Part shown: positions 52,076-61,046 of the stretch, piece by piece
How the letters are laid out: the number at the start of each line of letters is the position of its first letter
Position numbering within the stretch: the stretch's first letter is position 1
Assembly (NCBI GenBank): GCA_965221415.1
Contig: OZ244887.1
Span: 1,550,001-1,614,000 of the forward strand
Length of the DNA: 64,000 nucleotides
DNA from: UBA8337 sp965221415
GTDB lineage: Bacteria > Pseudomonadota > Alphaproteobacteria > RS24
Direction: 5' to 3'
Position numbers and translations under genes: made by a program
The notes under the pieces: model-generated
Databases searched by the model: none
What the model was told of the DNA's origin: nothing
Seen by the model: the letters and a program-made list of their open reading frames with translations, nothing else

Positions 52076-54064
52076 TTATTGGCAAGATAGACATTCCTCA
52101 TATTCGTTTTCCTCGGCAGCGGCGACCATCGCCTTTTCGATGGCGGCTTTTGTGTCAGAATCATCGTCCTTTTCAGCGCGCTGAATCGACAAAGAACGGC
52201 AATAGTAAAGGCTTTTGATACCTTTTTTCCACGCTTGATAATGCACTTGATGCAGCTCTTTTTTGTGAATATTGGCCGGCAAAAAGACATTCAAAGACTG
52301 GGCTTGGTCAATCAGCGGGGCGCGGTCGCCTGCCAAATCAATCAACCAACGCTGGTCTAACTCGAAAGCTGTTTTGAAAACTGATTTCTCGTCATCCGAC
52401 AGAAAGTCAAGATGCTGCACCGAGCCGCCCGATGTGACAATCGACGACCAGACATCATCTGTATTTTGCCCCTTCTCGTCGAGCAATTGGTCAAGATGGC
52501 GATTGCGTACATTAAACGAGCCAGACAGTGTTTTATGCGTAAAGCTATTGGCCGCAATCGGCTCAATACCCGGACTTGTGCCGCCGCAAATAATAGAAAT
52601 AGAGGCCGTTGGCGCAATCGCCGTCTTGTTTGAGAAGCGCTCATTAATATTGCACTCAGCAGCATCGAGACAGGCCCCGCGCTCATTGGCCAACGCCACG
52701 GAGGCAAGGTCAACGCCCTCTTTGATATGGGTGAAAATGCGCTTGTTCCAGACTTTCGCCATCACGCTTTCCCACGGAATCATATTGGCTTGCAAAAAGC
52801 TATGAAAGCCCATCACGCCCAGACCAACCGAGCGTTCGCGCTGAGCGGCATATTTGGCTTTCGACATTTCGTCGGGCGCACGCTGGATGAAATCTTCCAG
52901 AACATTATCAAGAAAGCGCATAATATCTGGAATGAACTGCTTGTCTTTGCTCCATTCCTGAAAATTCTCAGCATTCAGCGACGACAAACAGCACACCGCC
53001 GTACGGCTTTGTCCCAAATGGTCTTCACCCGTCGGCAGCGTAATTTCTGAACACAGATTAGACGTTTTGATTTCCAAATCGAGCAGCTTTTGTTGCTCAG
53101 GGCGCATATTATTAACCGTGTCTTTGAACACCATATAAGGCTCGCCAGTTTCAATCCGCGCCGTCAACATGCGAATCCACAAATCGCGCGCTTTCAAACT
53201 CGCCTGCACCGCGCCATCTTTCGGACTACGCAACGCCCAGTCCTCATCGTTTTCGACAGCCCGCATAAACGCATCAGAAATCAAAACACCATGATGCAGG
53301 TTAAGCGCCTTACGGTTTGGGTCGCCGCCCGTTGGACGACGGATTTCGATAAACTCTTCAATTTCAGGATGGTCAACGGGCAGATAAACCGCCGCCGAGC
53401 CACGCCGCAAAGAGCCTTGCGAGATAGCCAAAGTCAGGCTGTCCATCACACGGATAAAAGGCACAATGCCCGACGTCTTGCCATTTTGACCAACTTTTTC
53501 GCCAATAGAGCGCAAATTGCCCCAATAAGACCCAATGCCGCCGCCACGCGCAGCCAACCAAACATTTTCGTTCCACAGCTCAACAATATCGCCGAGGCTG
53601 TCATTCGCCTCGTTCAAAAAGCACGAAATAGGCAAGCCGCGCGCCGTGCCGCCATTAGAAAGAACCGGCGTCGCGGGCATGAACCAAAGCTTAGAAATAT
53701 AATCATACAGACGCTGCGCATGCGCCTCGTCATCCCCATAATAAGACGCAACGCGCGCAAACAAGTCTTGAAACGTCTCATCTGGCAGCAAATAGCGGTC
53801 TATCAATGTCGCCTTACCAAAGGCCGTCAGCAGCGCATCGCGCGACGGGTCGGTTTTAACACGCGGGCGGGCTGCATATTGAACGGCCTGATCCTGACGG
53901 TCGAATTCAAGCTGCGGTTCGCTTTGCGACCCCCCTTCAGCACGGCGCGTATTCTGCGCCTTGGCCGCATCATTTTTCAGTGCCTCTTGTTCCATTTCGC
54001 CCTGATTTTCCTTGCTCTGGTCTTGTTTGACAGCACCATCGCCAGCTTGCGTATCTCTAAACAT
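52076..54064 (-). CDS. nrdA: ribonucleotide reductase, alpha subunit (no visible ATP cone)
   Basis: Catalytic subunit of 662 residues. Active-site residues are in LPISCFLN (Cys), KTSNLCSEITLPTG (Asn, Cys, Glu) and TAVCCLSSLN (Cys). The C-terminal redox pair is ECLSCQ. The first ~85 residues are Gln/Glu-rich and look disordered. I do not see the VxKRDG-type ATP-cone, and the chain is about 100 residues shorter than E. coli NrdA. So dATP shut-off through an N-terminal cone may be missing. The ATG at 54064 lies behind GAGGGGGAAGAAG. Confidence 0.93.
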   Translation of the reverse strand: MFRDTQAGDGAVKQDQSKENQGEMEQEALKNDAAKAQNTRRAEGGSQSEPQLEFDRQDQAVQYAARPRVKTDPSRDALLTAFGKATLIDRYLLPDETFQDLFARVASYYGDDEAHAQRLYDYISKLWFMPATPVLSNGGTARGLPISCFLNEANDSLGDIVELWNENVWLAARGGGIGSYWGNLRSIGEKVGQNGKTSGIVPFIRVMDSLTLAISQGSLRRGSAAVYLPVDHPEIEEFIEIRRPTGGDPNRKALNLHHGVLISDAFMRAVENDEDWALRSPKDGAVQASLKARDLWIRMLTARIETGEPYMVFKDTVNNMRPEQQKLLDLEIKTSNLCSEITLPTGEDHLGQSRTAVCCLSSLNAENFQEWSKDKQFIPDIMRFLDNVLEDFIQRAPDEMSKAKYAAQRERSVGLGVMGFHSFLQANMIPWESVMAKVWNKRIFTHIKEGVDLASVALANERGACLDAAECNINERFSNKTAIAPTASISIICGGTSPGIEPIAANSFTHKTLSGSFNVRNRHLDQLLDEKGQNTDDVWSSIVTSGGSVQHLDFLSDDEKSVFKTAFELDQRWLIDLAGDRAPLIDQAQSLNVFLPANIHKKELHQVHYQAWKKGIKSLYYCRSLSIQRAEKDDDSDTKAAIEKAMVAAAEENEYEECLSCQ

Positions 54065-54268
54065 CTTCTTCCCCCTCAATACTGCCAAAACGGCAGGAAA
54101 TAACCCGTCCGGTTTGTCAAAACAGCACTATCTGGAGAGACAGCTTTCCCATTGGCGCACCCAAGAGCGCGCTGGACTCTTATAAAAAGCCTACCACGGG
54201 TTGTTTTAACATTTGGTTGTTTCTGACTTATCGGTTCGAACTCTTGTGAACCAAATCAGCACCACCAG

Positions 54269-54315
54269 ACACTACATATAGCGGTGTTTCGCCCTAAGTC
54301 GTCAACAGATAGTTG
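54269..54315 (-). promoter_or_regulatory. nrdA promoter with probable pair of NrdR boxes
   Basis: On the minus strand CCGCTATATGTAGTGT (54284-54269) matches 13 of 16 bases of the NrdR box ACACWATATATWGTGT as I recall it. A weaker palindrome, CAACAGATAGTTG, is centred about 32 bases away (54303-54315), the usual three-turn spacing. A promoter fits between them: TTGACG at 54305-54300, 18 bases, CTATAT at 54281-54276. The boxes would cover both hexamers, consistent with NrdR repression. The rest of the 420-base nrdA upstream space shows only the DnaA box and the thiolase terminator. Confidence 0.6.
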
Positions 54316-54427
54316 CTATTTTTTATACTTTTTTTTCTCAGCCACCAAAAAATTATTTTTTTCAACGGCTTAGCCCCGTATCTGCCGACCGCAAAATGAG
54401 GCGCAAGCAATACACTCATCCACCAAC

Positions 54428-54436
54428 TTATCCACA
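54428..54436 (+). promoter_or_regulatory. consensus DnaA box upstream of nrdA
   Basis: TTATCCACA is a perfect DnaA 9-mer, about 360 bases upstream of nrdA and 120 bases beyond the proposed NrdR boxes. DnaA regulates nrdAB in E. coli. A single box may be chance, and no cluster that would indicate an origin is seen. Confidence 0.4.
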
Positions 54437-54452
54437 GAGCGACACATCAGAC

Positions 54453-54490
54453 AAAAAAGCCGCGACCCCCAAATAAGAATCGCGGCTTTT
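54453..54490 (-). terminator. intrinsic terminator after the thiolase gene
   Basis: Minus strand: AAAAGCCGCGA and TCGCGGCTTTT form an 11-bp stem with a 14-base loop, followed by a T-rich tail (CTTTTTTG). It lies 19 bases past the thiolase stop and isolates it from the nrdA promoter. Confidence 0.9.
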
Positions 54491-54508
54491 CAGTTTAGCA
54501 GGAAAGGC

Positions 54509-55693
54509 TTATAGAACTTCGAACAGTCCCGCAGCGCCCATGCCGCCACCAATACACATGGTGACCACGACATTTTTCGCACCGCGACGTTTGCCTTCCA
54601 TCAACGCATGGCCAACAAGGCGCGCGCCTGTCATGCCATATGGGTGGCCGATAGCAATCGAGCCGCCATTAACGTTGTATTTGTCATTATCAATGCCCAG
54701 CTGGTCACGACAATAAAGTGCCTGACTGGCGAAAGCTTCGTTCAGCTCCCACAAATCAATATCATCGACTTTCAGGCCAGCGCGTTCCAACAGACGCGGC
54801 ACAGCAAACACCGGACCAATGCCCATTTCATCTGGCTCACACCCAGCAACGCTAAACCCTTTAAACGCACCAAGCGGTTGCAGGCCACGGCGTTCGGCTT
54901 CTTTGCCTTCCATAACCACAACAGCAGCAGCGCCATCAGAAAGCTGCGAGGCATTGCCCGCCGTGATGAACTGGTCGTCGCCACGCACTGGCGAAAGACC
55001 TGCCAGATTATCCAACGTCGTGCCCGGACGGTTACACTCGTCGCGGTCAACAACATAATCAACGATAGTCTCTTCGCCTGTTTCGCGATTGACCTCTTTC
55101 ATTTTGGTTTCCATCGGCACAATCTCGTCTGCGAACAGACCGCTTTCTTGTGCAGCCGCCATGCGCTGCTGACTTTGTAGCGCATATTCATCTTGTGCTT
55201 CGCGCGATATTTTATAGCGGTCAGCGACAATGTCGGCGGTTTCAATCATCGGCATCCAAAGTGCGGGATAGCTCTCCAGCAGTTTTTCTTCCGTGATATT
55301 GGAATAGTTCGGGCCTTGCATTTGCACCATCGAGATGCTTTCGACGCCCGCGCCAATGGCGACAGGCACTTCTTCATTCAGCACACGGCCAGCAGCCATG
55401 GCGATGGTTTGCAAGCCCGATGAACAAAAACGGTTCACCGTCACACCCGATGTTGTGACGGGGCAACCTGCCCAGATAGCTGCAAGGCGGCCAACATTTT
55501 GCCCCGTTGCGCCTTCTGGTGTACCGCACCCCATGATGACATCTTCGACATCACTTGGCTCGATACCAGCACGCTCGATTGCGTGTTTAATCGCGTGTCC
55601 GCCCATAGCGGCACCATGCGTCATGTTGAACCCACCACGACCCGACTTAGCCAGACCTGTACGTGCGCTCGAAACGATTACGGCTTCTCTCAT
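54509..55693 (-). CDS. acetyl-CoA C-acyltransferase (thiolase)
   Basis: Thiolase of 394 residues. The nucleophilic Cys is in NRFCSSGLQTIAMAAG, the His in GGSIAIGHPYGMTGAR and the second Cys in VTMCIGGGMGAAG. Degradative 3-ketoacyl-CoA thiolase and biosynthetic acetoacetyl-CoA thiolase cannot be told apart from this alone. GGGAGC precedes the ATG. It is a single-gene unit with its own terminator; no FadB-like partner lies nearby. Confidence 0.94.
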   Translation of the reverse strand: MREAVIVSSARTGLAKSGRGGFNMTHGAAMGGHAIKHAIERAGIEPSDVEDVIMGCGTPEGATGQNVGRLAAIWAGCPVTTSGVTVNRFCSSGLQTIAMAAGRVLNEEVPVAIGAGVESISMVQMQGPNYSNITEEKLLESYPALWMPMIETADIVADRYKISREAQDEYALQSQQRMAAAQESGLFADEIVPMETKMKEVNRETGEETIVDYVVDRDECNRPGTTLDNLAGLSPVRGDDQFITAGNASQLSDGAAAVVVMEGKEAERRGLQPLGAFKGFSVAGCEPDEMGIGPVFAVPRLLERAGLKVDDIDLWELNEAFASQALYCRDQLGIDNDKYNVNGGSIAIGHPYGMTGARLVGHALMEGKRRGAKNVVVTMCIGGGMGAAGLFEVL

Positions 55694-55918
55694 AATATGC
55701 TCCCTTTCTTAGAAACTGGCGCGATATTGCGTCAACAGGTCAGGAATTTCAATGCAAATATAGCTTTTTTTCACAGGCTATAATTTATTCCCCCGATTAC
55801 TAAAAAATTAACCCTATCGACGTATAGTCGCACCTGTCGCCACAAAAGAAGAATAAGATAGAAAAAGAATAATAATAGGCGGCACAAAAAAGCCATAATT
55901 TGGGGTATATATAAATCC

Positions 55919-56488
55919 ATGGAAAATATAAAAAACAGACATGGAACCCTCCCTTCCCCTGCACGCTTAGACGGGCTGCTGATTATGGCGCTTGCTTTTG
56001 TTTTGTTAGGCTTCAGCTTTTTGACAGCTTCAGCACAAGATTTTGTCAAGCCGTCCAAGTCTGAGTTGAAACAAACGCTCAGCCCGTTGCAATATGCTGT
56101 GACGCAAAAAAATAAAACCGAGCCGCCATATCGCAATCGCTTCTGGAATCAAAAGGATCCGGGCATTTATGTCGATATTGTCTCTGGTGAGCCGCTTTTC
56201 TCCTCAATTGATAAATATGATAGCGGCACGGGCTGGCCGAGCTTTACCCGTCCGCTGGTCGCTGACCTCATCGTCGAAAGAAAAGATTGGAGCATGGTTC
56301 TGCCGCGCATTGAAGTGCGTTCCAAAGCTGGCGACAGCCATTTGGGTCACGTCTTTGACGACGGCCCCGCACCAACGGGGCTTCGCTATTGCATCAATTC
56401 GGCCTCTTTGCGCTTCGTGCCACTGGCCGAGATGGACGCACAAGGCTATGGCGAGTTCAAACGGGCTTTCACGGAAGCAGGCTACTAA
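55919..56488 (+). CDS. msrB: exported peptide-methionine (R)-S-oxide reductase, MsrB
   Basis: MsrB of 189 residues with an N-terminal hydrophobic signal or anchor (~20-42, ending ASAQ), so it should repair oxidised Met in the periplasm. The catalytic fold is clear: PLFSSIDKYDSGTGWPSFTR, then GDSHLGHVFDDGPAPTGLRY, with the catalytic Cys in RYCINSASLRF. The two CxxC zinc motifs of many MsrB proteins are absent, which is common in one subgroup. The start at 55919 puts 20 residues before the hydrophobic part; a later Met at 55985 is possible. Confidence 0.9.
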   Translation: MENIKNRHGTLPSPARLDGLLIMALAFVLLGFSFLTASAQDFVKPSKSELKQTLSPLQYAVTQKNKTEPPYRNRFWNQKDPGIYVDIVSGEPLFSSIDKYDSGTGWPSFTRPLVADLIVERKDWSMVLPRIEVRSKAGDSHLGHVFDDGPAPTGLRYCINSASLRFVPLAEMDAQGYGEFKRAFTEAGY

Positions 56489-56551
56489 AATCTTCGCTTG
56501 AGCGCGCGGCTGCTTTTCGGCACTCTGTCACCTTATATATAGGAGACAGCC

Positions 56552-57457
56552 ATGGATGAGGCACAGCTTATCACTGGGTATCAGGGCATCGCGCAAAACT
56601 GGGAATGCGATGCGAACGACCATCTGAATGTGTCGCATTTTTTTGGCCGCGCATCAGACCATTCCTTTTTCACGCGCCACGCGCTGGCTATGTCACCACG
56701 CCAAATGGTCGAAGACCATCGCGGCACGGTCGCACTAGAAGAACACGCCCGCTTTCATGCAGAAGTCCGCGCTGGCGATTTGATGATAGGGCGCAGCGCA
56801 CCCGTCGAGATAAATCAAAAAACCATGAGCATCTATTATGAGTTTCGCACCCCCGCAGGCGCGCTGCTCACCACATTCAAAACACTCATCGGCTGTTTTG
56901 ATTTGAACGCGCGCAAATTAGTGCCGTGGACAGATGAGACTCTAGCGCGCACCCACGCCCTTAAAATCGACTTGCCTAGCCACGCTGCGCCAAAATTCGT
57001 CGACGCAGGAAAACCCGTGGCGCACATTTCATTAGCCAACACAAAAAGCGACGGCTTTCAACGCACGGGCGGCAATGGTGTCAATAGTTGGGAATGCGAC
57101 CAGTTTGGCCATATGAACACAATGTTCTATATCCGTCGCCAAACCGAAGCCATGCCGCATTTCTGGCGGCAAGTCGGCATGGATATGCACGCCGACAATA
57201 ACGGCTTTGTGGTCGGCGAAATGCGCATCACCTATCTTCAAGAAGCGCGCGAAGGCGATATGGTCGAGATGTGGTCGGCACTGCGCGCCGTGGGAGACAA
57301 AACAGCCTTGGTCGAACACCGCATGTATAATGTCGAGACGGGCGCGCTATCAGCCAATACGCTGACCCGCACGGTTTATTTCGACCGCCAAACACGCCGC
57401 GCCTGCCCATGGAGCGATACGGTGCGAGCGCGTTTGCAAGCTGCGTGTATCGGCTAG
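56552..57457 (+). CDS. double-hotdog acyl-CoA thioesterase-like protein
   Basis: Protein of 301 residues made of two 4-hydroxybenzoyl-CoA-thioesterase-type hotdog halves. Each starts with the same motif: NWECDANDHLNVSHFFGRAS (~18) and SWECDQFGHMNTMFYIRRQT (~182), with D-x-x-x-H-(L/M)-N at the usual active site. It should hydrolyse an acyl-CoA or a related thioester in the cytoplasm. GGAGAC precedes the ATG. It converges with the alpha/beta hydrolase (4-base overlap). Substrate unknown. Confidence 0.83.
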   Translation: MDEAQLITGYQGIAQNWECDANDHLNVSHFFGRASDHSFFTRHALAMSPRQMVEDHRGTVALEEHARFHAEVRAGDLMIGRSAPVEINQKTMSIYYEFRTPAGALLTTFKTLIGCFDLNARKLVPWTDETLARTHALKIDLPSHAAPKFVDAGKPVAHISLANTKSDGFQRTGGNGVNSWECDQFGHMNTMFYIRRQTEAMPHFWRQVGMDMHADNNGFVVGEMRITYLQEAREGDMVEMWSALRAVGDKTALVEHRMYNVETGALSANTLTRTVYFDRQTRRACPWSDTVRARLQAACIG

Positions 57458-58332
57458 ACGCCACCCCGTGCGCAGATTTCTGCCCGCACCAGAGCCGCCC
57501 GTTCCATCGGTAAAAAATGCGTGCTGCCCGCCACAATCTCAATCTTCTTGTCAACATCCAGCGCCTCAAAGGGTTTACGAAAATAAGTCGTCGAGCCTTG
57601 TTGCGCCATCAATAGCGTAAATGGCACACGCAAATTGGCAATCTCTGGGCGACAATCTAATTGCGGCCCTTTGAAGTTCGCCGCCTCCCAAGTCGGCGCA
57701 CACGCCAACGTCACGCCATCCCCTTTGGGCAACAACCCGCCTGCAAGATAGGCCGCCAGAAAACCGTCCTCCCATGTCGCAAAAGCGCCGCGCCCCGCAT
57801 AGGCTTTCTCAACCGTCGCCGCGTCAGGCCAGTCGGCTTTGCGCTTTTTTGCCATATTCGCCAATGCCACACCCGGTCCTTTTGATGCGCGCATCAAAAG
57901 ACGGCTCAGCCAATTTATATAGGGCGTGATAACCGGGTCTACCAGAACCAATCCCGCGACCAAATCTGGCCGCTTGGCCGCCAATAAAACCGAGGCGCAT
58001 CCGCCCATCGAATGACCGCCAAGCCAGATTTTCTGCCCCCCTTGTGCGGCCAAATGCGCCACCAACGCTTCCAAATCATCGCGGTAAATATACCAACTCG
58101 ACATGGCCTGCGGGTCAGCCGATAGCGTGCTGTGCCCATGCCCCCGCGCATCGCACGCATAAACATCAAACTTGTCCTCTAACGGTGCCAATAATGGGTC
58201 GTAAGTCTGCGCGTTAAACCCATTGGCATGCGCCCAGTGCAGAATCGGGCGACCCGAAACCGCATCTGGCATATCGCACCAACGACAAACCGAAAGCGCA
58301 CCTTCGGCAAAAGGGAAATCAAATCTTTGCAT
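57454..58332 (-). CDS. alpha/beta hydrolase
   Basis: Protein of 292 residues. The oxyanion region is LHWAHANGFNAQTY, DARGHGHS follows, and the nucleophile elbow is GGHSMGGCAS. The acid and His are plausible in LVDPVITPY or later and in VAGSTHFLPMERA. Cytoplasmic. I chose the ATG at 58332, since the residues further upstream do not fit the fold. Resembles esterases and lipase-like hydrolases; substrate unknown. Confidence 0.88.
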   Translation of the reverse strand: MQRFDFPFAEGALSVCRWCDMPDAVSGRPILHWAHANGFNAQTYDPLLAPLEDKFDVYACDARGHGHSTLSADPQAMSSWYIYRDDLEALVAHLAAQGGQKIWLGGHSMGGCASVLLAAKRPDLVAGLVLVDPVITPYINWLSRLLMRASKGPGVALANMAKKRKADWPDAATVEKAYAGRGAFATWEDGFLAAYLAGGLLPKGDGVTLACAPTWEAANFKGPQLDCRPEIANLRVPFTLLMAQQGSTTYFRKPFEALDVDKKIEIVAGSTHFLPMERAALVRAEICARGGV

Positions 58333-58447
58333 AGAGCAAAATATGCACCGCCGTACCAAAAACGCAAGCATTGACAGCACGCGTTCCAGTCGCAAAGATT
58401 ATTCGAGCCTTACACCGAAATGATTGAAAAGGAAAAAAGGAAAGAAA

Positions 58448-58819
58448 ATGAAACTTGATATTAAATATTTTAAAGAAATTTTAGAGATGATTGAAACAAA
58501 TGAATCGTCTCTCTGCAGTCTAGGCGATATCATCACAACACTAGGAATTGAGGATGGCGACAATCCCACCCTTGATAAGCTGCGCGGACATTTAGAACTT
58601 TTACATGGTTCTGGACTTTTGACTAGCAGCAATACGAATTGTGGGTTTACGCCTATGCAGAACCCCGCCGTTGCGAATCCGAACGTTAATAATATTTTCG
58701 CGATGACATTAGCGGGGCATAAACTGCTTGAGGAAAACCGCGATAGGGACTGGTTGGCGGACATAAAAGATATTTTAGATATTATTGGCAAAATTATTAT
58801 GCTCCGTAACATGCTCTAA
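58448..58819 (+). CDS. DUF2513-like protein, copy 1
   Basis: Protein of 123 residues. MKLDIKYFKEILEMIETNES at the start, a helical middle (LRGHLELLHGSGLL) and MTLAGHKLLEENRDRDWLAD near the end fit DUF2513, which looks like a winged-helix-type small protein often found near mobile or defence genes. AAAGGAAAG precedes the ATG. A second copy of equal length follows 63 bases later. AT-rich compared with the flanking genes. Function unknown. Confidence 0.75.
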   Translation: MKLDIKYFKEILEMIETNESSLCSLGDIITTLGIEDGDNPTLDKLRGHLELLHGSGLLTSSNTNCGFTPMQNPAVANPNVNNIFAMTLAGHKLLEENRDRDWLADIKDILDIIGKIIMLRNML

Positions 58820-58882
58820 AAAACACATCCCAAGCATCTCTACTGCTTATGCTAGCAATTGAAAAAGAAGAAAGGATAGAAA

Positions 58883-59254
58883 ATGAAACTCGATATTGAA
58901 TATTTCCGCAAAATTCTAGAGGAGATTGAAGGAAACGAAGTGTCCCGCTGCACTCTAGGCGAACTCATCACAGCCCTAAGTATTAATGAGGCGGATAATT
59001 CCACCCTTGTTAAGCTGCGCGGGCATTTAGACCTTTTATATGGTTCTGGACTTTTGACTAGCAGTGGTGAGGATTGTGGGTTTTTAAATACGATGGATCT
59101 AGCCAGTGCGAGTCCAAACAATAATAATGTTTTCACGATGACGCTAGCAGGGCATAAACTGCTTGAGGAAAAGCGCGATGAGAATTGGCTCGATGACGCA
59201 CAAGATATTTTGGAGATTCTTTTTAAATTTCTTGTGTTCCGTAGCTTTTTATAA
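58883..59254 (+). CDS. DUF2513-like protein, copy 2
   Basis: Second 123-residue paralogue, roughly 60% identical by eye to copy 1. LRGHLDLLYGSGLLTSS and FTMTLAGHKLLEEKRDENWL are the best conserved stretches; the middle (DCGFLNTMDLASASPN) has diverged. AAGGATAG precedes the ATG. The short downstream sequence AAAAAACACATCC is also shared, so the duplicated unit includes flanking DNA. Function unknown. Confidence 0.75.
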   Translation: MKLDIEYFRKILEEIEGNEVSRCTLGELITALSINEADNSTLVKLRGHLDLLYGSGLLTSSGEDCGFLNTMDLASASPNNNNVFTMTLAGHKLLEEKRDENWLDDAQDILEILFKFLVFRSFL

Positions 59255-59368
59255 AAAACACATCCTTAGCATCGCCGTTGCTTGTGCCGAGGCGCGTTCG
59301 GCTCGCTAGGCAAAATCTGCTTTATGTGCTAGTCAGCAAGTATATTTTACAGAACCCCGCGCCAGTAA

Positions 59369-60295
59369 ATGCAGATATACCTTCCCATCGCTGAAATGAG
59401 TGCCAATATCATGACCTTGATTGGCATGGGTGGGCTTGTTGGTTTTATGTCGGGCATGTTTGGAGTCGGCGGCGGTTTTTTGATGACACCGCTGCTGATT
59501 TTCATCGGTGTGCCGCCTGCTGTGGCGGTTGCCTCGGAGGCCAACCAGATTGTCGCCTCATCGGTGTCAGGCGGGCTGGCTTATTGGCGACGCCGCGCCA
59601 TCGACGTGCCGATGGGACTGATTTTGATGAGCGGCGGGCTGGCTGGCTCTTATAGCGGCGTGCAATTGTTCAAATTATTGCGCGCCATGGGGCAAGTCGA
59701 TTTGCTCATCTCCATATCCTATGTGCTGTTTCTCGGCACGATTGGCCTGCTCATGTTGCGCGAGAGCATTCAACTCATCGTCGCGACGCATCGCGGCAAG
59801 CCTTTACAAGTGCGCCGCCCCGGCCAACATAGCTGGATATTACGACTGCCGTTTCGTATGCGATTTCGCCGTTCGAACCTTTATATCAGCGTCATCCCGC
59901 CTATCATTATCGGCTTTTTTGTCGGCGTGATGTCGGCGATTATGGGGGTTGGCGGCGGCTTTATTATGGTGCCCGCGATGATTTACATCCTGCGCATGCC
60001 GACCAATGTGGTGATTGGCACATCGCTGTTCCAGATTATCTTTGTGACGGCTTCGGTAACGATTTTTCATGCCGTGGAAAACCAAACCGTCGATATCGTG
60101 CTGGCGGCCTTGCTGATGATTGGCGGGGTGATTGGCGCGCAAGTCGGTGCAGCCGTCGGCCAGCGTCTGCCCGGCGAACAATTGCGCGCCTTATTGGCAT
60201 TGATTGTGCTGGGGGTTGGCATCAAGCTGCTGCTAGACTTGGTAAATCAACCAGTGGAACTATTTTCACTGACACGCATCGGGAGTGGCGGATGA
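59369..60295 (+). CDS. TauE/SafE-family sulfite/anion exporter
   Basis: Membrane protein of 308 residues with about eight helices in two homologous halves, each containing the GVGGGF motif: FMSGMFGVGGGFLMTPLL and VMSAIMGVGGGFIMVPAM. SEANQIVASSVSGGLAY is also typical. Family members export sulfite, sulfoacetate or related anions. The next gene overlaps by 4 bases (ATGA), so the three genes TauE, Alph_Pro_TM and CcdA form an operon. A later Met (59396) is an alternative start. Confidence 0.88.
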   Translation: MQIYLPIAEMSANIMTLIGMGGLVGFMSGMFGVGGGFLMTPLLIFIGVPPAVAVASEANQIVASSVSGGLAYWRRRAIDVPMGLILMSGGLAGSYSGVQLFKLLRAMGQVDLLISISYVLFLGTIGLLMLRESIQLIVATHRGKPLQVRRPGQHSWILRLPFRMRFRRSNLYISVIPPIIIGFFVGVMSAIMGVGGGFIMVPAMIYILRMPTNVVIGTSLFQIIFVTASVTIFHAVENQTVDIVLAALLMIGGVIGAQVGAAVGQRLPGEQLRALLALIVLGVGIKLLLDLVNQPVELFSLTRIGSGG

Positions 60296-61044
60296 GACTC
60301 TTGACTATTTTTTCGGGATTGTTTTTTGCGCTTGCCGCCCCCGCGCTCGCCAATGTGCTGATTACGGATGTGTCGAAAGACCAGATTTCCATTCGCTCGA
60401 ACTTTAACGGTGAGACCTTATTGCTATTTGGCGCGATTGATACCCAACCGCATGGCCCTGCCGATGGTGTCGTGGTGGTGCTGCGCGGGCCCGGCGAGAA
60501 CATCACTTTGCGCAAAAAACAAAAGCAATTCGGCATTTGGGTGAACGGCGCAAGCTATGATTTGGGGCCACTGCCGAGCTTTTATGCGGTCGCCAGTTCC
60601 GCCCCGCTCGATGCGCTCGCCCCGATTGAAGAACGCCAAAAGCTTGGCATTGGCGCAGATGTCTTAGATGCCAACACATTGGGCAAAGAGCTGCTGAAGT
60701 CTGAAAAATCTGAGGCTTTAGCGGCCTTTCTGCGCCTCAAACGCCGCGACCATCTCGTCGCAGAACAAAGCAATGCGGTTGAAATCATCCATGATAAATT
60801 GTTCCGTGCCGAAATTAATCTGCCTGCTGGTATGCCCGTTGGGCGTTATGTAACTGAGTTTTTCGCTTTCAAAAATGGCCGCCTCATCGGTTATCAAACG
60901 GGCGAATTGCCCGTCGATATTGTCGGTGCGGGTCACATATTGCACGAGGCAGCACACGATATGTCGCTCATTTACGGCATCGCGGGGGTCATCCTCGCCA
61001 TATTTATGGGCTGGTTTGTGGCAATTATTTTTAGGTGGCAATAA
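60292..61044 (+). CDS. Alph_Pro_TM / TIGR02186 family protein
   Basis: Protein of 250 residues of an alphaproteobacterial family of unknown function. A signal peptide (ends PALANV) precedes a periplasmic beta-rich body (LITDVSKDQISIRSNFNGET, LLFGAID, VVVLRGPGENITLRKK and KQFGIWVNGAS). One C-terminal membrane helix (~222-247) follows. Its regular companionship with TauE-like exporters, as here, suggests a linked role in sulfur-anion handling or in oxidation-state control. Confidence 0.88.
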   Translation: MRLLTIFSGLFFALAAPALANVLITDVSKDQISIRSNFNGETLLLFGAIDTQPHGPADGVVVVLRGPGENITLRKKQKQFGIWVNGASYDLGPLPSFYAVASSAPLDALAPIEERQKLGIGADVLDANTLGKELLKSEKSEALAAFLRLKRRDHLVAEQSNAVEIIHDKLFRAEINLPAGMPVGRYVTEFFAFKNGRLIGYQTGELPVDIVGAGHILHEAAHDMSLIYGIAGVILAIFMGWFVAIIFRWQ

Positions 61045-61046
61045 TC

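Noticed and set aside
53090..54103. Long open frame on the plus strand opposite nrdA (about 337 residues)
   Set aside because: Arg/Gln/His-rich shadow with no family features; nrdA is certain.
54428..54436. DnaA box as a sign of a replication origin
   Set aside because: A single box without further clustered boxes, an AT-rich unwinding array or dnaA/dnaN neighbours; a regulatory site for nrdA is more likely.
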